DNA of 64,000 bases. It comes from CAVVDT01 sp963747005. Lineage in GTDB: Bacteria > Pseudomonadota > Alphaproteobacteria > Rhizobiales > Aestuariivirgaceae. Below the pieces are notes generated by a model that was given only the letters and a program-made list of their open reading frames with translations, had not been told where the DNA came from and searched no databases. A program made the position numbers and the translations under genes. The stretch lies in contig CAVVDT010000008.1 of NCBI GenBank assembly GCA_963747005.1, positions 372,001 through 436,000 of the forward strand. The letters run 5' to 3'. Below are positions 1-8,848 of this stretch, piece by piece (positions within the stretch are counted from its first letter, which is position 1; each line of letters opens with the position of its first letter).

Positions 1-73
1 TACCGGGCCTTAGGCTACGGCCATAGGCCGGCGGGTCCATCCACGGTATCCGGTCGGCGGGGCGCTTCTTCAT
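1..73 (-). CDS. N-terminal fragment of a gene cut by the left edge
   Basis: An ATG on the minus strand at position 73 opens a frame without stops to the window edge, 24 codons beginning MKKRPADRIPWMDPPAYGRS. The first residues read like a genuine soluble N-terminus, and from memory they resemble the start of some glyoxalase/bleomycin-resistance (VOC) proteins. That is weak support because the body of the protein lies outside the window. No clear Shine-Dalgarno sequence precedes the ATG. It would be co-directional with the VOC gene at 152-538. Confidence 0.45.
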   Translation of the reverse strand, partial: MKKRPADRIPWMDPPAYGRSLRPG

Positions 74-151
74 GGGGGGTCAGCTTTCGGGTTGCGGCAG
101 CGATCCGCCCATGCAATCACCCCCTGAAGACAAGGTAAAGGGCTTGTGCCT

Positions 152-538
152 TCATTCCGGCAGGTGACACACGGCCTCGATGTTGTTGCCGTCGGGATCG
201 AAAACAAAGGCGCCATAGTAGTGCTCGTGGTAGTGCGGCCTGAGGCCCGGCGCCCCGTTGTCGCGGCCGCCGGTGGCAAGCGCCGCGGTATGAAAGGCCC
301 TAACCGATGCCCGATCGCGGGCGGCAAAAGCCACATGCACGCCGCTCACGCCGGTTTCGGCCGCACCGATCCAGAATTGCAGCCTGCCGTCACGGCCAAA
401 GCCGCAATAGCGCTCGCCCGAAGGCGTTTCCGGCGATGATTCGAACGCCACAGCGATGCCGAGAGGTTTGAGCGCCTCGACGTAGAAATCACGCGCACGG
501 ACATAGTCACTGACCGCAAGGCTGACATGGTCAAGCAT
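152..538 (-). CDS. VOC family (glyoxalase/dioxygenase-like) protein
   Basis: This 128-residue single-domain protein opens with MLDHVSLAVSDYVRARDFY and closes with FDPDGNNIEAVCH, the two hallmark segments of the vicinal-oxygen-chelate fold. The first strand supplies a metal-ligand His, and the C-terminal DPDGN-x-IE block supplies the Glu ligand. The length fits a one-domain member that dimerises to build its metal site. Family members include glyoxalases, extradiol dioxygenases and antibiotic-binding proteins, and nothing here fixes the substrate. The ATG at 538 is the only sensible start. The gene stands alone between a left-edge fragment and a ChaC-like gene. Confidence 0.85.
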   Translation of the reverse strand: MLDHVSLAVSDYVRARDFYVEALKPLGIAVAFESSPETPSGERYCGFGRDGRLQFWIGAAETGVSGVHVAFAARDRASVRAFHTAALATGGRDNGAPGLRPHYHEHYYGAFVFDPDGNNIEAVCHLPE

Positions 539-615
539 GTGTTCACTCCCTCAGGGCCGCCAGGCGGCCTATCCCGACATCGGGTCAATCCTGCGCCGTG
601 CGCCTTGCCGCAACG

Positions 616-1143
616 TTAGCCATCATCGAGCGCCTTCACCAGCGCCTCCAGCCCGTGATCATGCAGCCCGATGTCCGCCAGATGCGCCGCCGTCGAGCGC
701 ACATAGTCAATGCACCGCCCCGACTGGCCCACCCCCTTGCGCACCAGTTCCAGTTGCACATCGAGGCCGAGACGGCCGGCATACTGGTCGTGGCGGCGGT
801 CGACAACATAGGTCAGTGCCGTGACCTTGCGGCGTTCGCCGCCCATCAGCGCAATTGTTCGTAGTGACTCGATATAAACCATTGTCACCTGTTCGCGCTC
901 ACGCAGATAGTCAATGGTAGCGATGCGATCCTTTTCCGCGACACGATAGGCAATGCCGTGGCAGCTACCGCCCCGGTCGAGCCCCATGACGAGACCCGGG
1001 TTGCCCGGGGTGCCGCGATGCACATGCGAATAGATGCACAATTGCCGATGCAGACCGGTGAGGACGGCCGGGCATTGTTCCGCATAGGCAAAACCCGGCC
1101 GCCACATCAGCGAGCCATAGCCAAATACCCAGAACTCCGCCAT
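616..1143 (-). CDS. Gamma-glutamylcyclotransferase (ChaC-like)
   Basis: The protein of about 175 residues starts MAEFWVFGYGSLMWRPGF. The YGSLMW motif is the substrate-binding signature of ChaC/gamma-glutamylcyclotransferases, which release 5-oxoproline from glutathione in the cytosol. RGTPGNPGLVMGLDRGGSCHG and the YLREREQ helix, which carries the catalytic glutamate in this family, agree. I chose the second of two adjacent ATGs because a GAGG lies five bases before it. The open frame extends further upstream, but only through low-quality sequence. It is divergent from the DUF2125 gene, leaving about 60 bases for both promoters. Confidence 0.85.
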   Translation of the reverse strand: MAEFWVFGYGSLMWRPGFAYAEQCPAVLTGLHRQLCIYSHVHRGTPGNPGLVMGLDRGGSCHGIAYRVAEKDRIATIDYLREREQVTMVYIESLRTIALMGGERRKVTALTYVVDRRHDQYAGRLGLDVQLELVRKGVGQSGRCIDYVRSTAAHLADIGLHDHGLEALVKALDDG

Positions 1144-1205
1144 CATTGCCTCGCCCCACACCACGCTCCGCGCCTGCCCGGCGCTGATAGCGAAAGTCAC
1201 CGACG

Positions 1206-2231
1206 ATGGCAATTGCCGCATCACCGCGCTGGCGCATCTTCGCTCCACTCATCAGCGTCATCGTGGCGTTCGCGCTCTGGTCGGGCTATTGGCTGTGGGC
1301 AAGCAACGAGGCCCAGATCCAGGTCAAGGCCGCCCGCGTCGATCTGGCACGCCAGGGTCTCGCCATCGCCTGCGACAGCGAGAGCCATGGCGGCTATCCC
1401 TTCCGCCTCAGCTTCACCTGCAACGGCATGCGCGCCGACGGACGCGACGGCACCCGTGTAACTGCGGCAACCATCGAGGCGTTGGCCCAGGCCTGGGACC
1501 CCCGGCACCTGATCGTACTCGCCCGCGGCCCGGCAAGCCTGACGCTTCGAGACGGCACGGTTTGGAAATTTTCGCACGATTCCGCCACCGCAAGCCTGCT
1601 GCTGCAGCGCGCGGGACTGCGGGCTTCGTTGCTGGTCGAACATCTCCTGGCCGAGGGGCCCGGCAACCGGACCCTCGCGGCCAAGCGGCTCAACCTGCAT
1701 GTCCGCATGCCCGAAAGAAGCCTCAAGGGCGAGACGGCAACACCGCCATCTCTCGATGCTGTCATTGAAGCCTCAGGACTCGATCTGGTGGTGCCCGGCC
1801 GTCAGCCGTTGCGCATCGACACTTTGCGCTCCGATGTCGTCGCTACCGCCCTGCCACTACCGCTGCCCGACACCCTGCGTGAGGTGGCGCGGGCGGCCTC
1901 GACCGCCGGCTCGGAACTGCGCCTGACCCGGTTCGACGCCAGCACCGAAGGGGTCGATGTCGAGGCCGCCGGCAGCCTTCGCATTGAGCCCACCGGCTTG
2001 CCGGCCGGACGCATCTCCATGCGCTTCAACGACGTCAAGCTGCTGTTTTCGCGCCTTGCCGAGCGCGGCCTCATGACCGCCAAGGCCGCCGATGGCACCG
2101 CGGTTCTGGTCGGCCTGATCACCACCGCAGGTCGCACCAAGGACATGTCCGGCCCCGTCGACCTGCTTTTCAAGGACGGCAGCGTCTTCTGGGGACCGTT
2201 TCGCCTCGCTACCCACGGGCCGCTATTCTAG
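1206..2231 (+). CDS. DUF2125 family protein, membrane-anchored
   Basis: This 341-residue protein has one N-terminal hydrophobic segment (about residues 12-32) followed by a large non-membrane domain with the conserved cysteines of DUF2125 (around IACDSESHGGYPFRLSFTC). The fold is repetitive beta-rich, with phrases such as LVVPGRQPLRIDTLRSDVVA typical of the family. DUF2125 is widespread in Alphaproteobacteria. Its function is unknown, and location in the periplasm anchored to the inner membrane is inferred from the segment. It converges on tyrC six bases downstream. Confidence 0.8.
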   Translation: MAIAASPRWRIFAPLISVIVAFALWSGYWLWASNEAQIQVKAARVDLARQGLAIACDSESHGGYPFRLSFTCNGMRADGRDGTRVTAATIEALAQAWDPRHLIVLARGPASLTLRDGTVWKFSHDSATASLLLQRAGLRASLLVEHLLAEGPGNRTLAAKRLNLHVRMPERSLKGETATPPSLDAVIEASGLDLVVPGRQPLRIDTLRSDVVATALPLPLPDTLREVARAASTAGSELRLTRFDASTEGVDVEAAGSLRIEPTGLPAGRISMRFNDVKLLFSRLAERGLMTAKAADGTAVLVGLITTAGRTKDMSGPVDLLFKDGSVFWGPFRLATHGPLF

Positions 2232-2237
2232 CTGCCT

Positions 2238-3158
2238 TCAGTGTTCGCGGCCGAAGTCCGGCTTGGGGGTATCCTGGCCGGCCTGGATGATGTTGCGCCG
2301 CGCCGCACGCGAGCGGGTGAACAGGTCGAACAGCTTGTCGCCGTCGCCCCACCGGATGGCCCGCTGCAACGCCGACAGGTCCTCCGAAAACCGCCCCAGC
2401 ATCTCCAGCACCGCCTCCTTGTTGTTGAGGAAGACGTCGCGCCACATGGTGGGGTCGGAGGCGGCAAGGCGGGTGAAGTCGCGAAAGCCGCCGGCCGAAT
2501 ACTTGATCACCTCGCTCTCGGTGACACTTTCCACATCCGCCGCCGTGGCGACGATGTTGTAGGCGATGAGATGCGGCAGATGCGAGGTGATGGCCAGCAC
2601 CTTGTCGTGATGTTCGGCGTCCATCATGTCGACATTGGCGCCGCAGGCCTCCCAGAAGCCCTTGAGCCTTGCCACAGCCGCCGCATCGGCGTCCTCGGGC
2701 GGGGTGAGGATGCACCAGCGATTGGTAAAGAGCTCCGGAAAGCCTGATTCAGGCCCCGAGTTCTCGGTGCCGGCGATGGGATGGCCGGGAATGAAATGGA
2801 CGTTGGCGGGGACATGGGGGCTGCAATCGCGCACCACCGCCGCCTTCACCGAGCCCACATCGGTGAGGATGGCGCCGGGGCTCAGGTGTTCCCGGATCTC
2901 CGCGGCGATCGCCCCGCAAGCCCCCACCGGCACGCACAGGATGACGAGGTCGGCACCCTCCACGGCCTTGGCGGCGCTCGGATGCATGGAATCAACCAGC
3001 CCCAGTTCCACCGCCTTGTCGCGTGTGGCGGCACTGCGGGCATGGCCCGATATATGGCCCGCCAGACCCTCACGCCGCATGACGTGGCTGAGCGATGAGC
3101 CGATGAGGCCGATGCCGATCAGCGCCACGCGCTCGAACATGGGCGCATTCGCGGTCAT
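2238..3158 (-). CDS. tyrC: Prephenate/arogenate dehydrogenase
   Basis: The NAD(P)-dependent oxidative decarboxylation of prephenate or arogenate in tyrosine synthesis is the expected reaction. The 306-residue protein has the Rossmann signature GIGLIGSSLSHVMRR near the N-terminus, a GSVK segment, FIPGHPIAGTENSGPE (the substrate-binding HPIAG motif) and the all-helical C-terminal half (ITSHLPHLIAYNIV). I chose the ATG at 3158 because it sits four bases after the hisC stop, implying translational coupling. A further ATG at 3140 is possible. It is the last gene of a methyltransferase-hisC-tyrC run. Confidence 0.92.
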   Translation of the reverse strand: MTANAPMFERVALIGIGLIGSSLSHVMRREGLAGHISGHARSAATRDKAVELGLVDSMHPSAAKAVEGADLVILCVPVGACGAIAAEIREHLSPGAILTDVGSVKAAVVRDCSPHVPANVHFIPGHPIAGTENSGPESGFPELFTNRWCILTPPEDADAAAVARLKGFWEACGANVDMMDAEHHDKVLAITSHLPHLIAYNIVATAADVESVTESEVIKYSAGGFRDFTRLAASDPTMWRDVFLNNKEAVLEMLGRFSEDLSALQRAIRWGDGDKLFDLFTRSRAARRNIIQAGQDTPKPDFGREH

Positions 3159-3162
3159 CGTC

Positions 3163-4311
3163 TCAGGCTCCCTTGCCGAGGAACGATTTGAGCGCGGCGA
3201 CCAGCGCCCGGTTGGCCGCCTCGCTGCCGACAGTGGCACGCAAGGCACCCGGCAGCCCGTAGCCATCGAGGCGCCGCAATACCACCCCTTCGCCACTCAG
3301 GTGATCGTCCGCCGCATGGGCATCGTGGCCCTTGCCGGCCGGGAAATGGATAAGCAGGAAATTGCCGACGCTTGGCGTTGTGTGAAGGCCGAGGGCGGCA
3401 ATCTCGGTTTCCAGCCAGGCCAGCCAGCGGTCGTTGTGGCGCACCGCGTCCTCAAGATGGCTCGTGTCATCGATCGCTGCGACGCCGGCGGCCTGCGCAG
3501 CGAGATTGACGTTGAACGGCCCGCGGATGCGGTTGAGGACATCGGCAATCTGCGGCGGGCAATAGGCCCAACCCAGACGCAGCGCCGCCAGGCCATAGGC
3601 CTTGGAAAAGGTTCGGGTCATGATCACGTTGGGCATGGTCGCGACCAGTTCGATACCCGCCTCGTAGTCGTTGCGCCGCACATATTCCGCATAGGCCGCA
3701 TCGACCACCAGTACCACCCGGCGGGGCAGCGCCTGGGCCAGGCGCTTGACCTCGTTGAAAGGAATGTAGGTGCCGGTCGGATTGTTGGGGTTGGCGAGGA
3801 ACACCATGGCCGTCTTCGCCGTCACCTTGGCCAGGATGTTGTCGACGCTGGCGGTCAAATCCAACTCGTCGGCGACCACCGGGGTGGCGCCGTTGGCGCG
3901 GGTAGCGATGGGATAGACGAGAAACCCGTGGGCGGTATGGATCGCCTCATCGCCCGGACCCAGATAGGCATGTGCGATGAGCTGCAGCAGTTCATCCGAG
4001 CCCGCCCCGCACACGATATGCCGGGGATTGAGCCCGTAGCGCGCGGCAATCGCCTCGCGCAGCGCCTGCGAGCCGCCGTCGGGGTAAAGGTGCAAGTTCT
4101 CGGCGACGGCGCGGAACGCTTGCATGGCCATCGGGCTGGCGCCGAGCGGCGATTCGTTCGACGACAGCTTGAAGGTCTGCTTGCCCCCCGACGCCTTGGA
4201 CTTGCCGGGGACATAAGGCGCGATTTCCATGATGCCCGGCTGGGCGACGGGCGCTTCATCTTTATGCAACGGCGTGATCTCCGATTGGGCCGGGCCCTGC
4301 GATAGCGCCAT
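3163..4311 (-). CDS. hisC: Histidinol-phosphate / aromatic aminotransferase
   Basis: This 382-residue class I/II PLP aminotransferase has FKLSSNESPLGASP near the N-terminus, the NPNNPTGTYI segment, and TRTFSKAYGLAALRLGW containing the Schiff-base lysine. These are typical of HisC. In many Alphaproteobacteria a second hisC next to tyrC serves aromatic amino-acid transamination, and that context fits here. The ORF is open upstream into the methyltransferase gene, but the ATG at 4311 gives the usual family length and avoids overlap. A shorter start at 4230 cannot be excluded. Confidence 0.92.
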   Translation of the reverse strand: MALSQGPAQSEITPLHKDEAPVAQPGIMEIAPYVPGKSKASGGKQTFKLSSNESPLGASPMAMQAFRAVAENLHLYPDGGSQALREAIAARYGLNPRHIVCGAGSDELLQLIAHAYLGPGDEAIHTAHGFLVYPIATRANGATPVVADELDLTASVDNILAKVTAKTAMVFLANPNNPTGTYIPFNEVKRLAQALPRRVVLVVDAAYAEYVRRNDYEAGIELVATMPNVIMTRTFSKAYGLAALRLGWAYCPPQIADVLNRIRGPFNVNLAAQAAGVAAIDDTSHLEDAVRHNDRWLAWLETEIAALGLHTTPSVGNFLLIHFPAGKGHDAHAADDHLSGEGVVLRRLDGYGLPGALRATVGSEAANRALVAALKSFLGKGA

Positions 4312-4346
4312 GGGCACCCAAGAGCAAGCCTGTCGTCGCAAGCGAG

Positions 4347-5084
4347 CTACCTTGCGCTCTGGCGCCTGAGGGCCTGCACCGGCACGAGACCGGGCTTGGC
4401 CGGCAGCGCCCGCCGCACCCTTTTGCCCGGCACTGCCGCATAGACCTGCTTGACCGCCTCGACCATGAACACCCCGGAAAAGCCCGGAGAGGCCCAAAGC
4501 CCCAGGCGTTCCCAGGCCGGCGCCGAGCGCATCAGGAAGGCCCTCGGCAGCGGCGGCACGAAAAGGGCATGCGCCCAACCGACCGGCTGGAACTGCTCAT
4601 CGCGCAGCATCTGGGTGAGCTGCTGGCGCGAAAAAGGCCGTCCGTGGCCGAAGGGGGTGCGGTCGAAACGCGCCCACATGCCGCGCCGGTTGGGAACGAT
4701 GATGAGGGCGCGGCCCTGTGGCGCGAGCACCCGCCAGATCTCGCGCAGCATGTCGGGGATCTGTTCCGACAGTTCGAGCCCGTGCACCACCAGGGCGAAA
4801 TCGATGCTCGCATCGGCGAGCGGCAGTTCGGCCTCGTCCACCAGCGCGGTGAGCCCCGGCGCCCCGGCCGGCCATCGCACCACGCCCTGCCGCGCCGGCA
4901 TGAAGGCAATGATGCGCCCTGCTTCCTCGCGCCAGGCATCGAGATAGGGCAGGGGATAGCCAAGCCCGAGGATGGTGGCGCCGGCGACCGAGGTCCAGCG
5001 CTGGCGCATGCGGTGGCCGATCAACCGCCGCGCCGTCTGCCCGAGCCGGCTCTGGTAGAATTCCCTGAGGTCGACGACATCCAT
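4347..5084 (-). CDS. Class I SAM-dependent methyltransferase
   Basis: The 245-residue protein has an alphaproteobacterial methyltransferase layout: LGLGYPLPYLDAW in the motif I region, LPLADASIDFALVVHGLE (motif II, with the acidic residue and the hydrophobic strand) and VLAPQGRALIIVPNRRG (motif III). The substrate is unknown. It sits directly upstream of hisC and divergent from gloB. The same methyltransferase-gloB neighbour pair is common in Hyphomicrobiales, so a link with glyoxalase metabolism is possible but unproven. Confidence 0.85.
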   Translation of the reverse strand: MDVVDLREFYQSRLGQTARRLIGHRMRQRWTSVAGATILGLGYPLPYLDAWREEAGRIIAFMPARQGVVRWPAGAPGLTALVDEAELPLADASIDFALVVHGLELSEQIPDMLREIWRVLAPQGRALIIVPNRRGMWARFDRTPFGHGRPFSRQQLTQMLRDEQFQPVGWAHALFVPPLPRAFLMRSAPAWERLGLWASPGFSGVFMVEAVKQVYAAVPGKRVRRALPAKPGLVPVQALRRQSAR

Positions 5085-5186
5085 ATGCGGCAGAATATCT
5101 CCATTGCGGGTTGGCGGCCAGCCCGCGAGCCATTAGGTTAAGGCCACCTCCTTGCCAACCCCTGAAACAAGCGGAGATCATCCGGC

Positions 5187-5918
5187 ATGGTTCTCGACGT
5201 TCACCAGTTTTGCTGCCTCGAAGACAATTACGGCGTCCTCATCCACGATGCCGAAAGCGGCGCCACCGCCAGCATCGATGCCCCCGATGCGCAATGCGTG
5301 GAAGCCGCCCTGGCGGAAACCGGATGGAAACTGACCCATATCCTCGTCACCCATCACCACGACGACCATACCGACGGCAACCTGCCGCTGAAGGAAAAAT
5401 GGGGCTGCCGCATCATCGGCAACAAGGCGGACGCGGCCCGCATCCGCGGTATCGACGAGACAGTCGAGCCGGGCGGCATCTATGATTTCGCGGGCCACAT
5501 CGCCCACATCATCGACACACCCGGTCACACGGTGGGCCACATTGCCTGGTACTTCGCTGATGACCGGTTGCTGTTCGCCGGCGACACCTTGTTCGCACTC
5601 GGCTGCGGACGGGTGTTCGAGGGGTCTATGGATCAGATGTGGGGATCGCTGTCGCGCCTCGCTGCGCTGCCTCCGGCAACCGCCGTCTATTGCGGCCATG
5701 AATACACCCTCGCCAATGGCCGTTATGCGGTCCATGCCGATCCGGGCAACCCGGCGCTGGCCCGCCGCATGGCCGAGATCGAGACGCTCAGGGCGGCAGG
5801 CAAGCCAACGCTGCCCACCACCATCGGCGTGGAACTGGAGACCAACCCCTTCCTGCGCGCCGGCTCGGCCGAACGCTTCGCCGAACTGCGCCGCGGCAAG
5901 GACAATTTCCGCGGATGA
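5187..5918 (+). CDS. gloB: Hydroxyacylglutathione hydrolase (glyoxalase II)
   Basis: This enzyme hydrolyses S-lactoylglutathione to lactate and glutathione in methylglyoxal detoxification. The 243-residue metallo-beta-lactamase fold protein shows THHHDDHTDG (binuclear metal site), DTPGHTVGHIAW, FAGDTLFALGCGR and CGHEYTLAN, all diagnostic of GloB, plus the short C-terminal domain ending in FRG. A GGAGA precedes the ATG. Its stop overlaps the start of the cupin gene by four bases (ATGA), implying a two-gene operon. Confidence 0.95.
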   Translation: MVLDVHQFCCLEDNYGVLIHDAESGATASIDAPDAQCVEAALAETGWKLTHILVTHHHDDHTDGNLPLKEKWGCRIIGNKADAARIRGIDETVEPGGIYDFAGHIAHIIDTPGHTVGHIAWYFADDRLLFAGDTLFALGCGRVFEGSMDQMWGSLSRLAALPPATAVYCGHEYTLANGRYAVHADPGNPALARRMAEIETLRAAGKPTLPTTIGVELETNPFLRAGSAERFAELRRGKDNFRG

Positions 5919-6349
5919 TGACGGCAACCGAGGTGATCGCCCGTCTTGGTCTTGAACCGCATCCCGAAGGCGGGCATTTCCGCGAGACCTGGCGGGCCGA
6001 AGCCGGGCCCGGCGAGCGCAGCCCCGGCACCGCCATCTATTATCTGCTGGCGGCAGGCGAAAAGAGCCGTTGGCACCGGGTTGATGCCGATGAGATATGG
6101 CATTTCTACGCCGGCGCCTCGCTCAGCCTTTCCACGGCGGCCGACGGCCAGCCGGTGCGTGAACATATCCTCGGGATCGACATGGCGGCCGGACAGGCGC
6201 CGCAGATCATTGTGCCGGCCGGCCATTGGCAGGCGGCCGAAAGCCGTGGCGGCTGGACGCTGGTTGGGTGCACGGTATCGCCGGGTTTCGAGTTTTCCGG
6301 CTTCGAGATGGCGCCGCCGGGCTTTCATCCGAACAGCAGCGCCACATAG
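5915..6349 (+). CDS. Cupin family protein (DUF985 type)
   Basis: The 144-residue protein contains HPEGGHFRETWRA, GTAIYYLLAAGEKSRWHRVDADEIWHFYAG and GWTLVGCTVSPGFEFSGFEMA, the standard features of the DUF985 cupins. The WHRVDADEIWHFY segment forms the barrel core. Some relatives are linked to sugar or nucleotide epimerisation, but no activity can be assigned here. The first two codons are both Met, and the first overlaps the gloB stop. The 3' end overlaps the convergent antiporter gene by 25 bases. Confidence 0.85.
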   Translation: MMTATEVIARLGLEPHPEGGHFRETWRAEAGPGERSPGTAIYYLLAAGEKSRWHRVDADEIWHFYAGASLSLSTAADGQPVREHILGIDMAAGQAPQIIVPAGHWQAAESRGGWTLVGCTVSPGFEFSGFEMAPPGFHPNSSAT

Positions 6350-7281
6350 CCGGCATAGCCGATAATGAACAACACGCCCGTTCCCCGTCCCAGCGTCCCC
6401 AGCCGCAAGGCCAGCACCACCAGAAGGATCGATATCGCGACCATCAGCGGCATGTCCATGCGCAGCATGTGGGCCGACACCGGCAGCGGCGTGACGGTGG
6501 CGGTGATGCCGCCGATGCCGAGGATGTTGTAGACGTTCGAGCCCAGCACGTTGCCGAGCGCGATGTCGGGCGCCTTCCGCAATGCCGCCATCAGGGTGGT
6601 CGCCAGTTCCGGCAGCGAGGTGCCGACCGACACCACGGTCAGGCCGATCACCGTCTCGCTGACATCCAGCAGGCGTGCCAGTTCGACGGCACCTTCGACC
6701 AGCAGCCCCCCGCCGGCGATCACCACGGCGATGCCGATGGCGGTGACAAGGCTTGAGGTGGCGAGTTCCCCCGGTCCCTTGCGCACTTCGACGCCATCGG
6801 GCAGCACTTCTTCCGGCACCCGGCCGTGGCGCAACAGGAACCACATATAGGCGCAAAGCAGCACGATGAAGGCAATGCCCACGGGCCGGCCGAGCACGCC
6901 GGCGAGGCCGGTCGCCAGCAACAGAACAGCCGTCGCCACCACCAGTGTCCCGTCACGGCGCACCGTCTCGCGCGACACCGTGATCGGCGACAGCACTGCG
7001 GCAACGCCCAGAATGAGCAGGATGTTGGCGATGTTGGAGCCGACGATATTGCCCACCGCCAGATCCGGCGCCCCGGCGAGCGCTGCCTGCACGGACGCCA
7101 CCAGTTCCGGCATCGAGGTGCCGAAACCGACGATGGTGATGCCGATGACGAGCGGCGGAACCCCGGCGATTCGCGCCAGCCGCACCCCGCCGCGCACCAG
7201 AAGCTCGCCGCCGACGATCAGCATGATGAAACCGGCGGCGAGGGTGAGGAACAGCAAGACGGGTCTCCGCTCGAGCGACAC
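6325..7281 (-). CDS. Calcium/sodium antiporter (CaCA superfamily, YrbG-like)
   Basis: The 318-residue membrane protein has two inverted halves of about five helices each. Each half carries the alpha-repeat signature: GFGTSMPELVASVQAAL with GNIVGSNIANILLILG in the first, and SVGTSLPELATTLMAAL with GNVLGSNVYNILGIGG in the second. The acidic and Asn residues in these repeats bind Ca2+ in the family. The start used is a GTG at 7281 with only a weak ribosome site, so a slightly later start is possible. The gene precedes nothing co-directional closer than 60 bases. Confidence 0.9.
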   Translation of the reverse strand: MSLERRPVLLFLTLAAGFIMLIVGGELLVRGGVRLARIAGVPPLVIGITIVGFGTSMPELVASVQAALAGAPDLAVGNIVGSNIANILLILGVAAVLSPITVSRETVRRDGTLVVATAVLLLATGLAGVLGRPVGIAFIVLLCAYMWFLLRHGRVPEEVLPDGVEVRKGPGELATSSLVTAIGIAVVIAGGGLLVEGAVELARLLDVSETVIGLTVVSVGTSLPELATTLMAALRKAPDIALGNVLGSNVYNILGIGGITATVTPLPVSAHMLRMDMPLMVAISILLVVLALRLGTLGRGTGVLFIIGYAGYVALLFG

Positions 7282-7347
7282 TAATGCTCAAGGTGGCGTC
7301 TGGCGCGCGCCGAGACAAGCCCGGCAGCCCGGCAGAATGTGGAAAGT

Positions 7348-8604
7348 CTACTGCGCCGCCTCGCCGGTGCCGGGCGTCCTGGCGCCCCAACGCTTCGCCA
7401 CATAGTCCTCGACGATCGTCTTGAACTGCCCGGAGAGATTTTCACCGCGCAGGATCCTGGCCTTCTTGCCATCGATGAAGACGGGCGCGGCCGGCACTTC
7501 CCCGGTGCCCGGCAGCGAGATGCCGATATCGGCGTGCTTGGATTCGCCCGGCCCGTTGACGATGCAGCCCATGACCGCCAGCGACAGCGTCTCGAACCCC
7601 GGATAGGCCTCGCGCCAGTCGGGCATGCGGCCCCTGACATAGGACTGGATATCCTGCGCCAGTTCCTGGAAGACCGTCGAGGTGGTGCGCCCGCATCCCG
7701 GGCAGGCGATCACCATGGGCGCGAACGAACGCAATCCCATGGTCTGCAGGATTTCCTGCGCCACCACCACCTCGCGCGCCCTATCGCCGCCCGGATCGGG
7801 GGTGAGCGAGATGCGGATGGTATCGCCGATCCCCTCCTGCAGCAGCACCGCAAGCGCCGCGGTCGAGGCGACGATGCCCTTGGAGCCCATGCCCGCCTCG
7901 GTGAGGCCGAGATGCAGGGCGTAAGCGCAACGCCGGGACAGTTCGCGATAGACGGCAATGAGGTCCTGTACTTCCGACACCTTGGCGGAAATGATGATCT
8001 GGTCCGGCCTCAGCCCCAGTTCCTCCGCCCGTGCCGCCGAAGCAATGCCCGATTGCACCATCGCCTCGTGCATGACGAGGCGGGCATCGAGCGGTTCGGG
8101 CAGTCTGGCGTTGTCGTCCATCAGCCGGGCCAGCATCGCCTGGTCGAGCGAGCCCCAGTTGACGCCGATACGCACCGGCTTGGCGAACCGCACCGCCGTC
8201 TCGATCATCATGGAATAATTGCGGTCCTGCTTTTCCTTGAAGCCCACATTGCCGGGATTGATGCGGTATTTGGCGAGCGCCTCGCCGCAAGACGGATGGT
8301 CGCGCAACAGGGTGTGGCCGATATAATGGAAATCGCCCACCAGCGGCACATCGAGGCCCTTGGCGTCGAGCTTTTCACGGATATGGGGAACCGCCGCGGC
8401 GGCTTCGACCTTGTCCACGGTGATCCGCACCAGTTCCGAGCCCGCCCGGGCCAATGCCGCAACTTGCGCAACGGTGGCATCGACGTCGGCGGTATCGGTA
8501 TTGGTCATCGACTGCACCACCACCGGTGCCCCGCCGCCGACCTGCACGGCGCCGACCATCACCCCATGCGAGGCGCGGCGCTGGGCAACGGCTGAATAGG
8601 CCAT
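7348..8604 (-). CDS. ispG: 4-hydroxy-3-methylbut-2-enyl-diphosphate synthase
   Basis: IspG (GcpE) is the [4Fe-4S] reductive enzyme of the MEP isoprenoid pathway. The 418-residue protein has the N-terminal TIM barrel (VVQSMTNTDTADVDATV, VRITVDKVEAA) and the C-terminal cluster domain with CPGCGRTTS and the later CIVNGPGE, giving the three cluster cysteines. Length matches the short proteobacterial form. AGGAG lies upstream of the ATG at 8604. It is probably monocistronic: a 111-base palindromic element sits immediately upstream. Confidence 0.96.
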   Translation of the reverse strand: MAYSAVAQRRASHGVMVGAVQVGGGAPVVVQSMTNTDTADVDATVAQVAALARAGSELVRITVDKVEAAAAVPHIREKLDAKGLDVPLVGDFHYIGHTLLRDHPSCGEALAKYRINPGNVGFKEKQDRNYSMMIETAVRFAKPVRIGVNWGSLDQAMLARLMDDNARLPEPLDARLVMHEAMVQSGIASAARAEELGLRPDQIIISAKVSEVQDLIAVYRELSRRCAYALHLGLTEAGMGSKGIVASTAALAVLLQEGIGDTIRISLTPDPGGDRAREVVVAQEILQTMGLRSFAPMVIACPGCGRTTSTVFQELAQDIQSYVRGRMPDWREAYPGFETLSLAVMGCIVNGPGESKHADIGISLPGTGEVPAAPVFIDGKKARILRGENLSGQFKTIVEDYVAKRWGARTPGTGEAAQ

Positions 8605-8621
8605 CTCTCATATCTCCTGCC

Positions 8622-8732
8622 AGATCAGCCTGCAATTGGGTGGCATCACCCAATTGCAGTAAAGCTGACCGATTCTAGTAAGTTGAGCATGATGTCGTCC
8701 GAAAAGTGGTTTCCACTTTTCGGCATCATGCT
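8622..8732. repeat. 111-bp double-hairpin intergenic element, copy A
   Basis: The element starts AGATCAGC and contains two palindromes. The first is TGCAATTGGGTG, a four-base loop, then CACCCAATTGCA, a perfect 12-bp stem. The second is built from GAGCATGATG / CATCATGCT arms around CCGAAAAGTGG-ttt-CCACTTTTCGG. A second copy of the same length lies at 49303-49413. From memory, palindromes with GCATGATCCGAAAA-type arms are widespread between genes in Hyphomicrobiales. Confidence 0.85.
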
Positions 8733-8848
8733 CCAGCGGTCCTTTGCGGCCTCTAATGCCACGTCGGGCCCACATCGCGCAAGCAATCCACAACGAAGGT
8801 TTTCCATGCCATAATGACGTGAACATGACCAGTTGAGATGGAGCCGCC